64,000 bases of DNA from Proteus vulgaris (GCF_033708015.1 NZ_CP137920.1:3720001-3784000); one strand, 5' to 3'; positions 23,091 to 35,033 are shown, counted from the stretch's first letter. Numbers and translations are program-made. Notes: generated by a model from the sequence alone, not told the origin.

Positions 23091-23245
23091 GACTATCTCC
23101 TTTGTAGGATAAAAGGTTGAATAAGCGAGCGCAAAAAGACCTTTAGAGATAATGACAAAGGATAGCTATTTCTACAAGGCACAGATAATTGGGTTAGCGT
23201 ATACTAATACGCTGACTGACACTTTTTCGATTTTATGCAGGATTT

Positions 23246-24655
23246 ATGGCCAGAAACAAGACCACTGACAAGCTGATGTCTGATATTAAAGACCGACAAA
23301 TGGAGGGATTAAAACTACCTCCCCATTCGCTGGAAGCAGAGCAGTCCGTGTTAGGCGGTCTGATGATAGATAATGAACGTTGGGATAATGTTTCTGAACG
23401 TGTCACCGCAGAAGACTTTTATAGCCGACCTCATCGTACTATTTTCTCGCAAATGCAACGTTTGTTGGAATTAGGCAAACCTATCGACCTTATTACGCTA
23501 TCCGAGGCATTAGAACAAAATGCCGAGCTAGACAGTGTAGGAGGATTTGCTTACTTAGCTGAGCTTTCAAAAAATACACCAAGTGCAGCGAACATCAACG
23601 CTTACGCAGATATCGTCCGTGAACGTGCTGTCGTTCGCGATATGATAAAAGTTGCCAACGAAATTGCAGATGCGGGTTTTGATCCCCAAGGACGCACCAG
23701 TGAAGATCTTCTCGACTTTGCTGAATCAAGAGTGTTCCAAATTGCTGAAACAAGAGCCAATAAAGACGAAGGCCCTAAAGCAATAGATGCAATTTTAGAA
23801 GAGACGGTTGAAAAAATAGAACAGCTCTATCAAAAACCGCATGATGGTGTCACAGGGGTTTCAAGTGGTTATCAAGATCTTGATAAAAAAACCGCAGGGT
23901 TACAAAAGTCAGATTTAATTATTGTTGCAGCGCGTCCTTCTATGGGTAAAACCACATTTGCCATGAACTTATGTGAAAATGCGGCAATGACGGAAGAAAA
24001 ACCCGTACTGATCTTCAGCTTAGAGATGCCCGGCAACCAAATCATGATGCGTATGTTGGCATCGTTATCTCGTGTCGATCAGACAAGAATTCGTACAGGT
24101 CAGCTTGATGATGAAGATTGGGCGCGTATTTCAAGCACCATGGGTATTTTGCTTGAAAAACGCAATATGTATATCGATGACTCATCGGGTTTAACACCAA
24201 CAGAAGTTCGCTCTCGTGCTCGCCGAATTTATCGTGAACATGGTGGTTTAAGCCTGATCATGATTGACTACTTACAGCTAATGAGAGTACCTTCATTATC
24301 TGAAAATAGAACACTAGAAATTGCTGAAATTTCTCGTTCTTTAAAAGCATTAGCTAAAGAATTACAAGTTCCTGTGGTTGCTCTATCACAGTTAAACCGT
24401 AGTTTGGAACAACGTGCTGATAAACGTCCTGTGAACTCCGACTTACGTGAATCGGGCTCTATTGAGCAAGATGCTGACCTTATCATGTTTATTTATCGTG
24501 ACGAGGTTTACCACGAAAGTAGCGATTTAAAAGGCGTTGCAGAAATCATCATCGGTAAACAACGTAACGGCCCAATTGGTACAGTAAGGCTTACCTTTAA
24601 CGGCCAATGGTCACGCTTTGATAACTATGCTGGCCCTGCTTACGACGATGAATAA
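23246..24655 (+). CDS. dnaB: Replicative DNA helicase DnaB
   Basis: 469 residues, hexameric 5'-3' helicase at the chromosomal fork. N-terminal domain begins PPHSLEAEQSVLGGLMIDNE; RecA-like motor has Walker A ARPSMGKTTFAMN (about 231), Walker B SLIMIDYLQLM, and RQ-loop region LSQLNRSLEQRADKRPVNSD then LRESGSIEQDADLI. Ends 40 bases before alr, same strand. It is also a likely partner of the prophage O-like initiator. Confidence 0.96.
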   Translation: MARNKTTDKLMSDIKDRQMEGLKLPPHSLEAEQSVLGGLMIDNERWDNVSERVTAEDFYSRPHRTIFSQMQRLLELGKPIDLITLSEALEQNAELDSVGGFAYLAELSKNTPSAANINAYADIVRERAVVRDMIKVANEIADAGFDPQGRTSEDLLDFAESRVFQIAETRANKDEGPKAIDAILEETVEKIEQLYQKPHDGVTGVSSGYQDLDKKTAGLQKSDLIIVAARPSMGKTTFAMNLCENAAMTEEKPVLIFSLEMPGNQIMMRMLASLSRVDQTRIRTGQLDDEDWARISSTMGILLEKRNMYIDDSSGLTPTEVRSRARRIYREHGGLSLIMIDYLQLMRVPSLSENRTLEIAEISRSLKALAKELQVPVVALSQLNRSLEQRADKRPVNSDLRESGSIEQDADLIMFIYRDEVYHESSDLKGVAEIIIGKQRNGPIGTVRLTFNGQWSRFDNYAGPAYDDE

Positions 24656-24695
24656 TCACTCACCTTGACTCAATTAAAGGAAGTATTGGAATAAT

Positions 24696-25787
24696 ATGAA
24701 AGCGGCAACCGCAGTGATAGATCGCCGCGCTCTGCGTCACAATTTTCAGCATGTGAGAGACTATGCCCCACATAGCCACCTGATAGCTGTCGTGAAAGCA
24801 AACGCTTATGGTCATGGGTTATTAGAAACAGCATATACCTTAATGGATAATGCTGATTGTTTTGGTGTTGCACGTATTGGTGAAGCATTAACTTTACGAA
24901 GTGGGGGAATTGTAAAACCCATTCTTCTGTTAGAAGGCTTTTTTGATATCGTTGACCTCCCTATTTTAGTCGTTAACCACATTGAAACTGTTGTTCACAG
25001 CCAAGAACAATTAGAAGCATTAGAACAGGCAAACTTGGATGAACCGGTCAAAGTATGGATGAAAATTGATACAGGGATGCACCGTTTAGGCGTGCGACCT
25101 GAAGATGCACAAGCCTTCTATTTACGACTTTCCGCCTGCAAAAATGTACAACAACCGGTCAATATTGTGAGCCATTTTAGTCGCGCTGATGAACCTGATG
25201 TTCCTGAAGCAACACAAAAACAAATCTCACTATTTCAAGATTTTATTCAAGATAAAGCGGGTGATAAGTCTATCGCTGCTTCTGCGGGTATTTTATTTTG
25301 GCCTCAAGTCCATTATCAGTGGGTTCGCCCCGGCATTATTACTTATGGTATTTCTCCTACTGGTGATGAAAGAACGGGTAAAGACTTTGGCTTAACCCCT
25401 GCAATGACACTGAAAACAAGCCTGATTGCCGTTCGTAAACACAAAGCGGGTGAACCTGTTGGTTATGGTGGTACATGGGTCAGTGAAAAAGACACTTATC
25501 TTGGGGTGATCGCGATTGGTTATGGCGATGGTTATCCTCGCAGTGCACCTTCAGGTACTCCAGTGTGGATCAATGGCCGAAAAGTCCCTATTGTTGGCCG
25601 AGTTTCTATGGATATGATCAGCGTCGATTTGGGAACTGAACTCATTGATCATGTTGGTGATGAAGCTATTTTATGGGGAGATGTGTTGCCCGTAGAAGAA
25701 ATTGCCAAATATAGTGGTATTAGCGCCTATGAGTTGATTACGAAATTAACTTCACGCGTCATCATGGAATACCTAGACGAACAATAA
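24696..25787 (+). CDS. alr: Alanine racemase
   Basis: 363 residues. PLP enzyme that makes D-alanine for peptidoglycan. Lys34 in [11 protein letters not shown] binds PLP; the second catalytic Tyr lies in the [20 protein letters not shown] to GDGYPRS segment, with [12 protein letters not shown] after it. GGAAG precedes the ATG. It follows dnaB closely and is followed by tyrB, the E. coli order. Confidence 0.95.
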   Translation: MKAATAVIDRRALRHNFQHVRDYAPHSHLIAVVKANAYGHGLLETAYTLMDNADCFGVARIGEALTLRSGGIVKPILLLEGFFDIVDLPILVVNHIETVVHSQEQLEALEQANLDEPVKVWMKIDTGMHRLGVRPEDAQAFYLRLSACKNVQQPVNIVSHFSRADEPDVPEATQKQISLFQDFIQDKAGDKSIAASAGILFWPQVHYQWVRPGIITYGISPTGDERTGKDFGLTPAMTLKTSLIAVRKHKAGEPVGYGGTWVSEKDTYLGVIAIGYGDGYPRSAPSGTPVWINGRKVPIVGRVSMDMISVDLGTELIDHVGDEAILWGDVLPVEEIAKYSGISAYELITKLTSRVIMEYLDEQ

Positions 25788-25840
25788 TACACACGATATT
25801 GTATCCCTATGACACACTAAAAGTGATTGGAGAAGAAGCC

Positions 25841-27037
25841 GTGTTTCAACAGGTTGAAGCGTTTCCGGGAGATCCGATTCTCTCATTAATGGATGTTTAT
25901 AACAAAGACCCTCGTCAGGATAAAATTAATTTAAGCATCGGTCTTTATTATGACGAGGAAGGCAAGACGCCTATTTTAGGAACAGTTTCAGTTGCGCGTC
26001 AGCAACTTAATGCCATGACACCTACCGCAACACTTTATTTACCAATGGAAGGGCTAGCGCCTTATCGCAGCGAAGTTCAAGCTCTTCTTTTCGGTGCAGA
26101 TAATCCACTCATAGCAGAAAAGAAAATTGCCACAATCCAAACATTAGGGGGATCAGGCGCACTAAAAGTGGGTGCTGATTTTCTTCATCGCTATTTTCCA
26201 GGATCAGAAGTGTGGATAAGTGATCCCACTTGGGATAACCATGCCTCTATTTTTGCGGGTTCGGGTTTCAACGTGAATTACTACCCTTACTTTGATCCTG
26301 AAACCAAAGGTGTAAAATTTGAAGCACTGTTAGATTGCTTTAAAAAGCTACCTGAAAAAAGTATCGTATTAATGCACCCCTGTTGCCACAACCCAACAGG
26401 CTCTGATCTAACTAAAGATCAATGGGATCAAGTCACTGAAGTATTAAAAGCTCGTCAAGCAATTCCATTCTTAGATATTGCTTATCAAGGCTTCGCGGAA
26501 AATTTAGATGAAGATGCTTACGCTATTCGTACGATGGCACAGGCAGGATTACCGATACTGATCAGTAACTCTTTTTCAAAAATATTTGGGATCTACGGTG
26601 AACGTGCTGGCGGCTTATCAATTGTTTGTGATAATGCCACTGAATGTGAACATGTATTAGGTCAGTTAAAAGCGGGTGTACGTCGTATCTATTCAAGCCC
26701 TGCAAACTATGGTGCACAAATTGTCAATAGAGTGCTCTCTGACCAAGTGTTAACTGCACAATGGCAAAAAGAAGTCGCGCATATGCGTGATCGTATTAAA
26801 GAGATGCGCGTTACTTTAGTCGAAGCTTTAAAAGTTGCACTGCCTGAAAAGAACTTTGATCATCTATTAACTCAACGCGGTATGTTTAGTTATACCGGCT
26901 TTACACAGGCACAAGTTGATAGATTACGTGACGAATTTGGTATTTATCTTATTGGTACTGGCCGTGTTTGTATGGCGGGTGTTAATACAGGTAATGTTCA
27001 GCGTATTGCTCAAGCTTTTGCAGCTGTCAGTATTTAA
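25841..27037 (+). CDS. tyrB: Aromatic amino acid aminotransferase TyrB
   Basis: 398 residues from GTG 25841 ([20 protein letters not shown]), which has GGAG 8 bases upstream and aligns with the E. coli start; the frame also extends to a TTG at 25799. Class I aminotransferase: [23 protein letters not shown], and PLP-Lys in [17 protein letters not shown]. Converts phenylpyruvate and hydroxyphenylpyruvate, and can act on other keto acids, with glutamate as donor. A strong terminator follows. No TyrR box was identified with confidence. Confidence 0.93.
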   Translation: MFQQVEAFPGDPILSLMDVYNKDPRQDKINLSIGLYYDEEGKTPILGTVSVARQQLNAMTPTATLYLPMEGLAPYRSEVQALLFGADNPLIAEKKIATIQTLGGSGALKVGADFLHRYFPGSEVWISDPTWDNHASIFAGSGFNVNYYPYFDPETKGVKFEALLDCFKKLPEKSIVLMHPCCHNPTGSDLTKDQWDQVTEVLKARQAIPFLDIAYQGFAENLDEDAYAIRTMAQAGLPILISNSFSKIFGIYGERAGGLSIVCDNATECEHVLGQLKAGVRRIYSSPANYGAQIVNRVLSDQVLTAQWQKEVAHMRDRIKEMRVTLVEALKVALPEKNFDHLLTQRGMFSYTGFTQAQVDRLRDEFGIYLIGTGRVCMAGVNTGNVQRIAQAFAAVSI

Positions 27038-27062
27038 GCCAATCAACACGATGTCATCATAA

Positions 27063-27096
27063 AAAATACCTGCCTATTTTCATAAGCAGGTATTTT
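27063..27096. terminator. Terminator after tyrB
   Basis: AAAATACCTGC pairs with GCAGGTATTTT, with A and T runs on the outside; probably serves tyrB and cyuA on both strands. Confidence 0.85.
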
Positions 27097-27139
27097 TCTA
27101 CTATACCACAACATCACTGTCGCTTTCGGTTTTTACCTT

Positions 27140-28489
27140 TTATATATTGACAGCTTGCTTCTTTTCCCCAGCATTATGACGCGCTTTTTCTTCCATAATC
27201 TCAATAATTTGAATATCTGTATGTTGCATTGCACAACTGGCTAATGCACAGAGATTCGCTATTGAACTGTCGACATCGTCACTAACAATACCATCAGTAC
27301 CCGCAACACTTTGATTTTGCATCGCCATCAGTACAGCTTTATAGGCACTCGCTGCGCTACTTGATACTTTCATTGCACAGCTATTCGATGCGCCATCACA
27401 GATAATGCCACTGATATCACCAATCATACTGTTGATAGACATACTGACAGTCGTAAAATCTTTTGTGAGTAACCATGCCATTCCTGCAGCTGCTCCCATT
27501 GACGCAGTTGTTGCCGCACAAAGAGCAGAAAGTGGTGGAAAATGGCTATGAACATAAATTGCCATTAAATGAGATAAAACTAATGCACGCAGTAAGGTTT
27601 CATCATCAGCTTTCATAAATTCAGCAACAACCATTACAGGTAATGTTGCGGCAATGCCCTGATTACCTGAGCCTGAATTACTCATGGCAGGTAATACTGC
27701 CCCTCCCATGCGAGCATCAGATGCTGCTGATGCTCTGATCATGATCTCATTAAGCAAGTCTTTACCTAACAAACCTTTCTCTTGTTGCAGAATTAAGGTA
27801 CGACCGATCGCTAATCCATAAGTGTTTTGCAGCCCCTCCGCTGATAAAGCACCATTTAAACGCGCGGCATCGAGCATAAACTCAATTTCACTCACTGGCA
27901 CATTAAGTGCGAAGTCATAAATATCTTCAGCACAAACATCAGCAAAAGGTTTTTCATCAGTACATTCACCATTATGAGTAAGCGCTGATTTATCTTCCTC
28001 AAAAACAACGTTACCGTTACATTCACAGCGCACAACATGTGTATGCTCTCTTGCAATACTGACAATGGCATAACCAGATTGGCTATACACTTTTGCTTCA
28101 GAGTAAAGCACATCTTCACAAGGTGCTTTTACACCAACAGTCACTTTACCTTGAGCAACCAGTGTCTTCGCCTGAGCAACTGCATCAGAGGATGCTTTTA
28201 ACAAAACCTCCAGTCCAGCATCAGGATCTCCTCCTGTTGCGCCTAATGCGGCTGCAATAGGTAGCCCAGCCATTCCCGTTCCCGGCACCGTTACGCCCAT
28301 TCCGTTTTTCATCAAATTTGGCGAAACCCAAGCTTCAATACGAACCACCGGCTCGCTTAAAAGCGCCGTTGCTTTCGCCGCTGCCAATGCTAATGAAATG
28401 GGTTCAGTACAGCCTACCGCAGGTTTAACACCTTCACGTAACTGACGAACAAACTGTGACCATAAATGAGAATTATTGTTCTGGCTCAT
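27140..28489 (-). CDS. cyuA: L-cysteine desulfidase CyuA (YhaM, UPF0597 family)
   Basis: 449 residues. Fe-S enzyme breaking L-cysteine to pyruvate, ammonia and sulfide. Conserved Cys27 in [17 protein letters not shown], then [39 protein letters not shown], and later Cys in [15 protein letters not shown] and [14 protein letters not shown], which are cluster/catalytic ligands in the family. It lies 60 bases after cyuP on the same strand; the pair forms a cysteine uptake and degradation operon. Confidence 0.88.
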   Translation of the reverse strand: MSQNNNSHLWSQFVRQLREGVKPAVGCTEPISLALAAAKATALLSEPVVRIEAWVSPNLMKNGMGVTVPGTGMAGLPIAAALGATGGDPDAGLEVLLKASSDAVAQAKTLVAQGKVTVGVKAPCEDVLYSEAKVYSQSGYAIVSIAREHTHVVRCECNGNVVFEEDKSALTHNGECTDEKPFADVCAEDIYDFALNVPVSEIEFMLDAARLNGALSAEGLQNTYGLAIGRTLILQQEKGLLGKDLLNEIMIRASAASDARMGGAVLPAMSNSGSGNQGIAATLPVMVVAEFMKADDETLLRALVLSHLMAIYVHSHFPPLSALCAATTASMGAAAGMAWLLTKDFTTVSMSINSMIGDISGIICDGASNSCAMKVSSSAASAYKAVLMAMQNQSVAGTDGIVSDDVDSSIANLCALASCAMQHTDIQIIEIMEEKARHNAGEKKQAVNI

Positions 28490-28550
28490 AATCTAACACC
28501 TTGGATTAATATCGTTTTTAATAACAGCTAACTCGAACCGCAGTTGACGA

Positions 28551-29894
28551 CTATGAGAATGCCAAGAACGGAGAAACACAAAGTAGCAGACCCGTAAAGA
28601 TAATCAGGTAGAGTGACGCGCCTTTGTATTTGTGTAACATCGGTACTTTGTACACTAAGTATGCAGGAATAAGACAACCCACCATACCGAAGATTGGGCT
28701 ACAAATTGAAGTGAAGCTGAGTACTGGCGCATTCAGGATGATGGCACCCCACGCTAAAAGTACTGCAAAAATCATGATGCCGTTTTGTACCCATTTTTGG
28801 TTGATTTTCTCTGCTGGAATATAACGTTGCAGAATATTCATGACGATCCCTTGTGTCGCTTCACGGAAGCCTAAGTAAACACCAAAGAATGCGGTCATTA
28901 CGGCGAAGATATTCAGCATAACGCTGACAATCGTGACCCAACCACCCGGGAAGAATTTCGCAGCAATCGCTAGTGCTGAGATATTTTGTTCATACGCTTT
29001 AACGGCTTCATCATGACCCATTGCTAATGTAAATGAGATTGCATAGAAGAAAACCGTACAGAACAACACACCGAACGCGATATTCATTGCACGTAGTGCT
29101 TTATGACGAGCAACTTCACGGTTTTTATTACGACCACGGTAAGAGATAACCATTGGACTTAATGTTTGGATAAACAGAATTGAAGTCAATGTAAAAGGTA
29201 ATGTAATGATTGCTTCTTTAATTAAACGTCCAGCAGGTGGTAAGGCGCCAACATTATACAGATGCCACATACCAATCATTGAAAGACCTAATGCCGCAAC
29301 AACCAGTAATTTTGTCATTACCATAAAGCTTGATAGCTTAAACAGTAATTGTTCACCACGAGAAGAAATAGCCACTAACGCACAGATTAAAATCAGACCA
29401 TAAAATGGATTTTCTGATAATAAACTGTCAGTTACACCAAAAGTTTGTAGATAAGAAGCACTGTCATTCGTGATAGCGGTGGAATAGACAAACATCCAAA
29501 TCACTAACATCACAAAATAGAGAGCACCTAATAAAATACCCCAGTTTTTACCGAGATAGCCGGTGATAACGCTTGGGTAGTCTTTACATTCAGGAGATTC
29601 AGCCAACGTATTAATAAATAAACGTTGGAAAAGGTACATTGCGGGGTAACCAATCACGGAGGAAAGTAAGAAAACCCACAATCCCATCAGACCTACCTGT
29701 ACAGGTAAAAACACGATACCTGCACCGATAGCCATACCGATACTCATGATAACCCAGCCCACATCATTGCCGTCGAATTTAATTGCTGCACGCCATTGTT
29801 CTTCTGTCATACCTGCTCGGCGAGCGCCAGCACTAGTTGCGGGATAGCTTGTTGTCTCTGTTTTTGAGGAAGCCGTTTCCATATTAGTACTCAC
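28551..29894 (-). CDS. cyuP: Cysteine/serine permease CyuP (YhaO/DlsT, HAAAP family)
   Basis: 447 residues with about 11 membrane segments. It belongs to the hydroxy/aromatic amino acid permease family: GWVIMSIGMAIGAGIVFLPV (first membrane helix) and SILFIQTLSPMVISYRGRN. Together with CyuA it imports and degrades cysteine, mostly in anaerobic conditions in E. coli. No cyuR regulator gene is adjacent. A start at the fifth codon (METASSK) is also possible. Confidence 0.85.
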   Translation of the reverse strand: MSTNMETASSKTETTSYPATSAGARRAGMTEEQWRAAIKFDGNDVGWVIMSIGMAIGAGIVFLPVQVGLMGLWVFLLSSVIGYPAMYLFQRLFINTLAESPECKDYPSVITGYLGKNWGILLGALYFVMLVIWMFVYSTAITNDSASYLQTFGVTDSLLSENPFYGLILICALVAISSRGEQLLFKLSSFMVMTKLLVVAALGLSMIGMWHLYNVGALPPAGRLIKEAIITLPFTLTSILFIQTLSPMVISYRGRNKNREVARHKALRAMNIAFGVLFCTVFFYAISFTLAMGHDEAVKAYEQNISALAIAAKFFPGGWVTIVSVMLNIFAVMTAFFGVYLGFREATQGIVMNILQRYIPAEKINQKWVQNGIMIFAVLLAWGAIILNAPVLSFTSICSPIFGMVGCLIPAYLVYKVPMLHKYKGASLYLIIFTGLLLCVSPFLAFS

Positions 29895-30547
29895 TTTTTA
29901 TATTGTAATTGTTAATAGCAAAACGAATTTTGGGGGTAAAAAGAACTATCTAACTTCGCGATGACCTAATAGACTTACTTTTTGCAGGTATTTTTATTAT
30001 GGGATAAATGATAGGAAATATTGCGGAGAAAAAAGTTGTTATAAATCGTGATAGCTGAAAATGTTTTGGAAAATAATTCTCTCACAAGGAGAAAAGTAGG
30101 ATAATCTCTTCAAAGGGAACAGTAAATAATAACCTTCCCCCTGCTGTAACCTTTGAAAATACATAACGCACTGATTAATATAATAAAATAGATATTGTTA
30201 TACAATAATAGTCAAGTATAACAATTGAAACAAATCACCAAATAAACTGTGCTGTCCATCACGATATACTATGATAATCCTTTCTATTTAGCTTTGTTAT
30301 CTCGTATTTAGTTAAAATACCGTTACAAAACAGCATAATTAACCCTTTAATCTACTTTTTATAAAAATAGGCGACTAATAAGATAAAAATAGATATGGGA
30401 GTGTATCGCCAAAAGAGAATTCTTTTTTGATAGAATTAAATTCTATCATACTCGATGGATTTACTTTTCTTGAAGAAAGGTGCGCTACAAACAGTAAACA
30501 TTTATTGTCCGTAGCGCTTAGATCATAAGGGAATAAGTAGCGTGCTC
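29895..30547. other. 650-bp non-coding interval between cyuP and uvrA
   Basis: AT-rich with no ORF I can support. It should contain the cyuP promoter. Two inverted repeats stand out: TGATAGAAT/ATTCTATCA (30428-30436, 30440-30448) and GCGCTAC/GTAGCGC (30482-30488, 30511-30517). The latter encloses an ACAGTAAA/TTTATTGT stem and lies 31 bases after the uvrA stop codon, so it may end uvrA transcription. Confidence 0.5.
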
Positions 30548-33382
30548 TTAATAGCCACGCTCTAAGATTGGTTTTAAAAATCTTGCAGTATGTGATCCTT
30601 CAAACTCTGCAACTTGCTCTGGTGTGCCAGAGACTAAAATTTGTCCACCACCACTTCCGCCTTCAGGACCAAGATCCACTATCCAGTCTGCTGTTTTGAT
30701 CACATCAAGATTATGCTCAATAACAACGATGGTGTTACCCTGATCGCGTAACTGATGAAGCACTTCAAGCAACAACTCAATATCAGCAAAATGAAGCCCT
30801 GTTGTCGGCTCATCAAGAATATAGAGAGTCTGTCCCGTCCCCCGTTTTGATAACTCTTTTGCTAACTTAACTCGCTGTGCTTCACCGCCCGATAACGTGG
30901 TCGCTGATTGCCCTAAGCGAATATAAGAAAGGCCAACATCAATCAATGTTTGTAGTTTACGAGCCAATGCAGGGACTGCATCAAAAAACGCTCTCGCCTC
31001 TTCAATGGTCATCTCTAACGCTTCGTGAATATTTTTTCCTTTGTATTTAACTTCAAGAGTTTCACGGTTATAACGCTGACCTTTACATTGATCACAGGGG
31101 ACATACACATCAGGTAAGAAATGCATTTCAACTTTTAAAACGCCATCACCTTGGCAAGCCTCACAACGCCCCCCTTTTACGTTGAAACTGAACCGACCCG
31201 GTGTATAACCACGAGTACGAGACTCAGGAACCCCCGCAAAGAGCTCACGAATAGGAGTAAAGACACCGGTATAAGTTGCAGGGTTTGAACGAGGAGTACG
31301 GCCAATTGGGCTTTGGTTAATATCAATAACTTTATCGAAATATTCTAACCCTTCAACATCTAAATAAGGTGCAGGAACACTATTTGTAGCCCCATTTAAT
31401 TGACGTTGTGCAATAGGGAATAACGTATCGTTGATCAGCGTTGATTTACCTGATCCTGAAACACCCGTAATACAGGTAAATAAACCTACGGGTAATTTTA
31501 GATTTACATTTTTTAAGTTATTGCCTTTCGCGCCCAGAATGGTCAGCATTTTTTCGCGATCAACAGGCACTCGTTGTTCTGGAATTGCGATACGACGTTC
31601 ACCACTTAAGAATTTCCCCGTTAATGAATTCGGGTTATTAATAATATCATCAAGTGTCCCTTGAGCGACAATTTCACCACCATGAACACCCGCACCAGGA
31701 CCAATATCAATAATATGATCAGCAGCACGGATGGCGTCTTCATCATGCTCAACAACGATCACCGTGTTACCCAAATTACGTAAGTGGATCAACGTTTCAA
31801 GTAGGCGATCGTTATCTCGTTGATGTAACCCAATTGAAGGTTCATCCAATACATACATAACGCCAACTAATCCCGCTCCAATCTGACTCGCTAAACGAAT
31901 ACGTTGTGCTTCACCACCAGATAACGTTTCTGCTGAGCGAGAAAGTGTGAGGTAATTTAATCCCACATTGACCAAGAATTTTAATCGGTCACCAATCTCT
32001 TTTAAGACTTTTTCTGCAATCTTTGCACGCTGACCGCTCAATTTTAGATTTTGGAAAAAGGTCATTGCATGACCAATACTGTAATCTGCTATTTCAGGTA
32101 ATGTCGTATTTTCAACATACACATGACGCGCTTCTCGGCGTAACCTTGTACCACCACAAGAAGCGCAAGGGCGGTTACTAATATATTTAGAAAGCTCTTC
32201 GCGTACCGCACTAGATTCAGTCTCGCGGTAACGGCGTTCCATATTATTTAATACACCTTCAAAAGGATGATGACGAACAACAACATCACCACGATCGTTT
32301 GTATATTTAAATTCAATATTCTCTTTGCCAGACCCCGTTAAAATGACTTTTTGAATATTATCTGGTAACGAATCAAAAGGGGCTTCAACATCAAAATGAT
32401 AGTGTTCACCCAATGAGCGAAGCATTTGGAAATAGTAGAAGTTACGGCGATCCCATCCTTTAATTGCACCACCAGCAAGTGAGATTTCTCTATTTTGGAT
32501 CACTAACTCAGGATCAAAAAATTGCTGAACACCTAAACCATCACAAGTTGGACAAGCGCCAGCAGGGTTATTAAAGGAGAATAAACGCGGTTCTAGCTCG
32601 CTCATACTATAACCACAAACTGGGCAAGCAAAATTTGCAGAGAAAACAATATCATCTGCATTACTATCATCCATATCAGAGATAACGGCAGTACCACCAG
32701 AAAGCTCTAATGCGGTTTCAAAAGATTCTGCTAAACGTTGAGCTAGATCGTCACGAACTTTAAAGCGGTCAATCACGACTTCAATAGTGTGTTTTTTCTG
32801 TAATTCTAATGTCGGCGGATCAGAGAGATCGCACACTTCACCGTCAATACGTGCACGAATATAACCTTGGGCAGCAAGATTATTCAGTAGCTTGATATGC
32901 TCGCCTTTACGCTCTTTCACCACAGGCGCTAACAACATTAAACGTTGGCCTTCTGGTCGCTCTAGTACATTATCAACCATTTGGCTAACTGTTTGAGCAG
33001 CCAATGGAATATCGTGATCAGGACAACGAGGCTCACCAACACGCGCAAATAAGAGGCGCAGATAGTCGTGGATCTCTGTAATCGTTCCCACTGTCGAACG
33101 CGGATTATGTGACGTCGATTTCTGCTCAATTGAAATAGCGGGAGATAAACCTTCAATATGATCAACATCAGGCTTTTCCATCAATGAAAGAAACTGACGA
33201 GCATAGGCAGAAAGTGATTCAACATAACGTCGTTGCCCTTCTGCATAAAGCGTATCAAAAGCTAATGAGGATTTACCTGAGCCAGAAAGTCCCGTAATAA
33301 CAATAAGTTTATCGCGAGGAATGACCAAATTGATATTTTTTAGATTATGGGTGCGAGCGCCCCGTACTTCGATTTTATCCAT
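30548..33382 (-). CDS. uvrA: Excinuclease ABC subunit A
   Basis: 944 residues from [20 protein letters not shown], matching the E. coli start, with GGGA upstream; the 20-residue extension to 33442 is not used and would run into the LexA box. DNA damage sensor of nucleotide excision repair. Two ABC modules: first Walker [10 protein letters not shown] (about 31-39), second GVSGSGKST; signatures [12 protein letters not shown] and [12 protein letters not shown]; zinc modules CPVC...CPTC and CEAC...CDQC. Divergent from ssb. Confidence 0.97.
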   Translation of the reverse strand: MDKIEVRGARTHNLKNINLVIPRDKLIVITGLSGSGKSSLAFDTLYAEGQRRYVESLSAYARQFLSLMEKPDVDHIEGLSPAISIEQKSTSHNPRSTVGTITEIHDYLRLLFARVGEPRCPDHDIPLAAQTVSQMVDNVLERPEGQRLMLLAPVVKERKGEHIKLLNNLAAQGYIRARIDGEVCDLSDPPTLELQKKHTIEVVIDRFKVRDDLAQRLAESFETALELSGGTAVISDMDDSNADDIVFSANFACPVCGYSMSELEPRLFSFNNPAGACPTCDGLGVQQFFDPELVIQNREISLAGGAIKGWDRRNFYYFQMLRSLGEHYHFDVEAPFDSLPDNIQKVILTGSGKENIEFKYTNDRGDVVVRHHPFEGVLNNMERRYRETESSAVREELSKYISNRPCASCGGTRLRREARHVYVENTTLPEIADYSIGHAMTFFQNLKLSGQRAKIAEKVLKEIGDRLKFLVNVGLNYLTLSRSAETLSGGEAQRIRLASQIGAGLVGVMYVLDEPSIGLHQRDNDRLLETLIHLRNLGNTVIVVEHDEDAIRAADHIIDIGPGAGVHGGEIVAQGTLDDIINNPNSLTGKFLSGERRIAIPEQRVPVDREKMLTILGAKGNNLKNVNLKLPVGLFTCITGVSGSGKSTLINDTLFPIAQRQLNGATNSVPAPYLDVEGLEYFDKVIDINQSPIGRTPRSNPATYTGVFTPIRELFAGVPESRTRGYTPGRFSFNVKGGRCEACQGDGVLKVEMHFLPDVYVPCDQCKGQRYNRETLEVKYKGKNIHEALEMTIEEARAFFDAVPALARKLQTLIDVGLSYIRLGQSATTLSGGEAQRVKLAKELSKRGTGQTLYILDEPTTGLHFADIELLLEVLHQLRDQGNTIVVIEHNLDVIKTADWIVDLGPEGGSGGGQILVSGTPEQVAEFEGSHTARFLKPILERGY

Positions 33383-33448
33383 GAACATATCCCGGATTGA
33401 GAGAGTCGCCGAAAAAGAAATAATCGGATAATTATGACACAAAGTTAA

Positions 33449-33464
33449 CTGAATGGATATACAG
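33449..33464. promoter_or_regulatory. LexA box shared by uvrA and ssb
   Basis: CTGAATGGATATACAG; on the minus strand CTGTATATCCATTCAG, nearly the same as the E. coli uvrA-ssb box. It lies 67 bases from the uvrA start and 171 from the ssb start. Confidence 0.85.
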
Positions 33465-33634
33465 TATATATAGTGAAATTGAATGATGATGTAAACCTGT
33501 CATTTTGAGACAAAAAAATGTCGACAATGTTCACAAATGAGAAATTCATTACTCGTCATATTCAAATTTTAGCGTACGTGATAAACTTATTCGCTTATGA
33601 TTTCAAAAAATTTACTTTCGCAGGAGTACCTCAC

Positions 33635-34162
33635 ATGGCGAGCAGAGGCGTAAACAAAGTTATTCTTATCGGTAATTTAGGGCAGGATCCAGAAATCCGT
33701 TATATGCCAAGTGGCGGTGCAGTTGCTAACCTAACACTGGCAACTTCAGAAAGCTGGCGCGATAAACAAACCGGTGAAATGAAAGAAAAAACCGAGTGGC
33801 ACCGTGTGGTAATTTTCGGCAAGTTAGCGGAAATTGCAGGCGAATATCTGCGTAAAGGTTCACAAGTGTATATCGAAGGTCAATTACAAACACGTAAATG
33901 GCAAGACCAAAGCGGTCAAGACAGATATAGCACTGAAGTTGTTGTTAACATTGGCGGCACAATGCAGATGTTAGGTGGCCGTGGTGGTCAAGATAGCGCG
34001 CCTTCACAAGGTGGTCAAGGCGGTTGGGGGCAACCACAACAGCCACAAGCATCACAACAATTTAGCGGTGGTGCACCATCTCGTCCAGCACAACAACCTG
34101 CAGCAGCACCCGCACCAAGTAATGAACCACCAATGGATTTTGATGACGATATTCCGTTCTAA
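33635..34162 (+). CDS. ssb: Chromosomal single-stranded DNA-binding protein
   Basis: 175 residues from [20 protein letters not shown], with AGGAG upstream; the track frame from 33518 would add 39 residues that E. coli Ssb lacks. Tetrameric OB-fold protein coating single strands. The Gly/Gln-rich linker (about 115-165) ends in the partner-binding tip MDFDDDIPF. Compare the prophage Ssb at 16,693, which has a short linker. Confidence 0.96.
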   Translation: MASRGVNKVILIGNLGQDPEIRYMPSGGAVANLTLATSESWRDKQTGEMKEKTEWHRVVIFGKLAEIAGEYLRKGSQVYIEGQLQTRKWQDQSGQDRYSTEVVVNIGGTMQMLGGRGGQDSAPSQGGQGGWGQPQQPQASQQFSGGAPSRPAQQPAAAPAPSNEPPMDFDDDIPF

Positions 34163-34192
34163 GATAGCTTATCTTAAGAATATCAAAAAATT

Positions 34193-34215
34193 AACCCAGC
34201 TTAGGCTGGGTTTTT
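34193..34215 (+). terminator. ssb terminator
   Basis: AACCCAGC pairs with GCTGGGTT around TTAG, then T residues; begins 31 bases after the ssb stop codon. Confidence 0.85.
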
Positions 34216-34247
34216 GTTGCTCATCATCATTACATACCACCATTAAC

Positions 34248-34300
34248 ATCCTCCCCGCCCTCAATGAACTGAAGAACGGGGTTTTACGGCGCATCGGATA
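34248..34300 (+). mobile_element. Remnant resembling the end of an IS200/IS605-family element
   Basis: TCCTCCCCGCCCTCAATGAA continuing to GAACGGGGTTTTACGGCGCA is the kind of hairpin-plus-tail seen at the right end of IS200/IS605-type elements (CCCCG 34253-34257 with CGGGG 34277-34281). No transposase gene is present, so at most an end is left. A further inverted repeat CTATGTAAA/TTTACATAG lies at 34313-34339. Confidence 0.4.
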
Positions 34301-34479
34301 AAGCTATTTTCTCTATGTAAACCCACTTATTTTACATAGGAAAAACTAACAACAGATCTTTTTAAAAAGAGCATAATTCCACAGTTATTTTTATAAAACC
34401 CCACTTTACACAAAGGTTTACTCTTGAAAAATATGATAAGATCTGTGTTATTAACAACGTCTGAGAGCATCTTATCCCC

Positions 34480-35010
34480 ATGAATGAAGAGAAATTGCTC
34501 GCTCAGGCAGAAAAGATCTGCCAGAAACGAGGTGTTCGCCTGACTTCACAACGTCTGGCAGTATTACGTCTGATAATGCAGCAACCATCTGCTATCAGCG
34601 CATACGACTTATTGGATTTATTACGCCAAGTTGAGCCACAAGCAAAACCCCCCACGGTCTATCGCGGGTTAGAGTTTTTACTTGAGCAAGGATTTATCCA
34701 TAAAATAGAATCCACCAACAGTTATGTACTTTGTCATCATTTTGATGATGTCGAACATACGTCAGTCATGCTAATTTGTGACCGCTGTTTATCTGTCACT
34801 GAAAAAAATAGCCATAAAATCGAAGATGCGATTTCATCGCTGGCAAAAGAGAGTGGATTTCATTTACGACATAGCGTCATCGAAATTCATGGATTGTGTT
34901 CACAGTGCCACGAAGCACAAGAGTGTACCCATCCTGAAGGTTGTCATCATGACCATAGTATGGATGATAATCTTAAGCAGAAAAAAACCGGTGACTATAA
35001 GCCTCGCTGA
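34480..35010 (+). CDS. zur: Zinc uptake regulator Zur
   Basis: 176 residues, Fur-family zinc-sensing repressor. N-terminal winged helix (KRGVRLTSQRLAVLRLIMQQ, PPTVYRGLEFLLEQG). Metal sites: CHHFDDVEH, CDRC (about 99-102) and CSQC. The C-terminus is Cys/His-rich (ECTHPEGCHHDHS). Represses znu-type uptake genes when zinc is ample. Freestanding between ssb and lexA; in E. coli zur also lies close to lexA. Confidence 0.93.
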   Translation: MNEEKLLAQAEKICQKRGVRLTSQRLAVLRLIMQQPSAISAYDLLDLLRQVEPQAKPPTVYRGLEFLLEQGFIHKIESTNSYVLCHHFDDVEHTSVMLICDRCLSVTEKNSHKIEDAISSLAKESGFHLRHSVIEIHGLCSQCHEAQECTHPEGCHHDHSMDDNLKQKKTGDYKPR

Positions 35011-35033
35011 GCCTATAAAATACAGAAAGCCAG

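Noticed and set aside
33383-33442. N-terminal extension of uvrA
   Set aside because: E. coli UvrA starts at MDKIEVRG; the extension lacks a ribosome site and approaches the LexA box.
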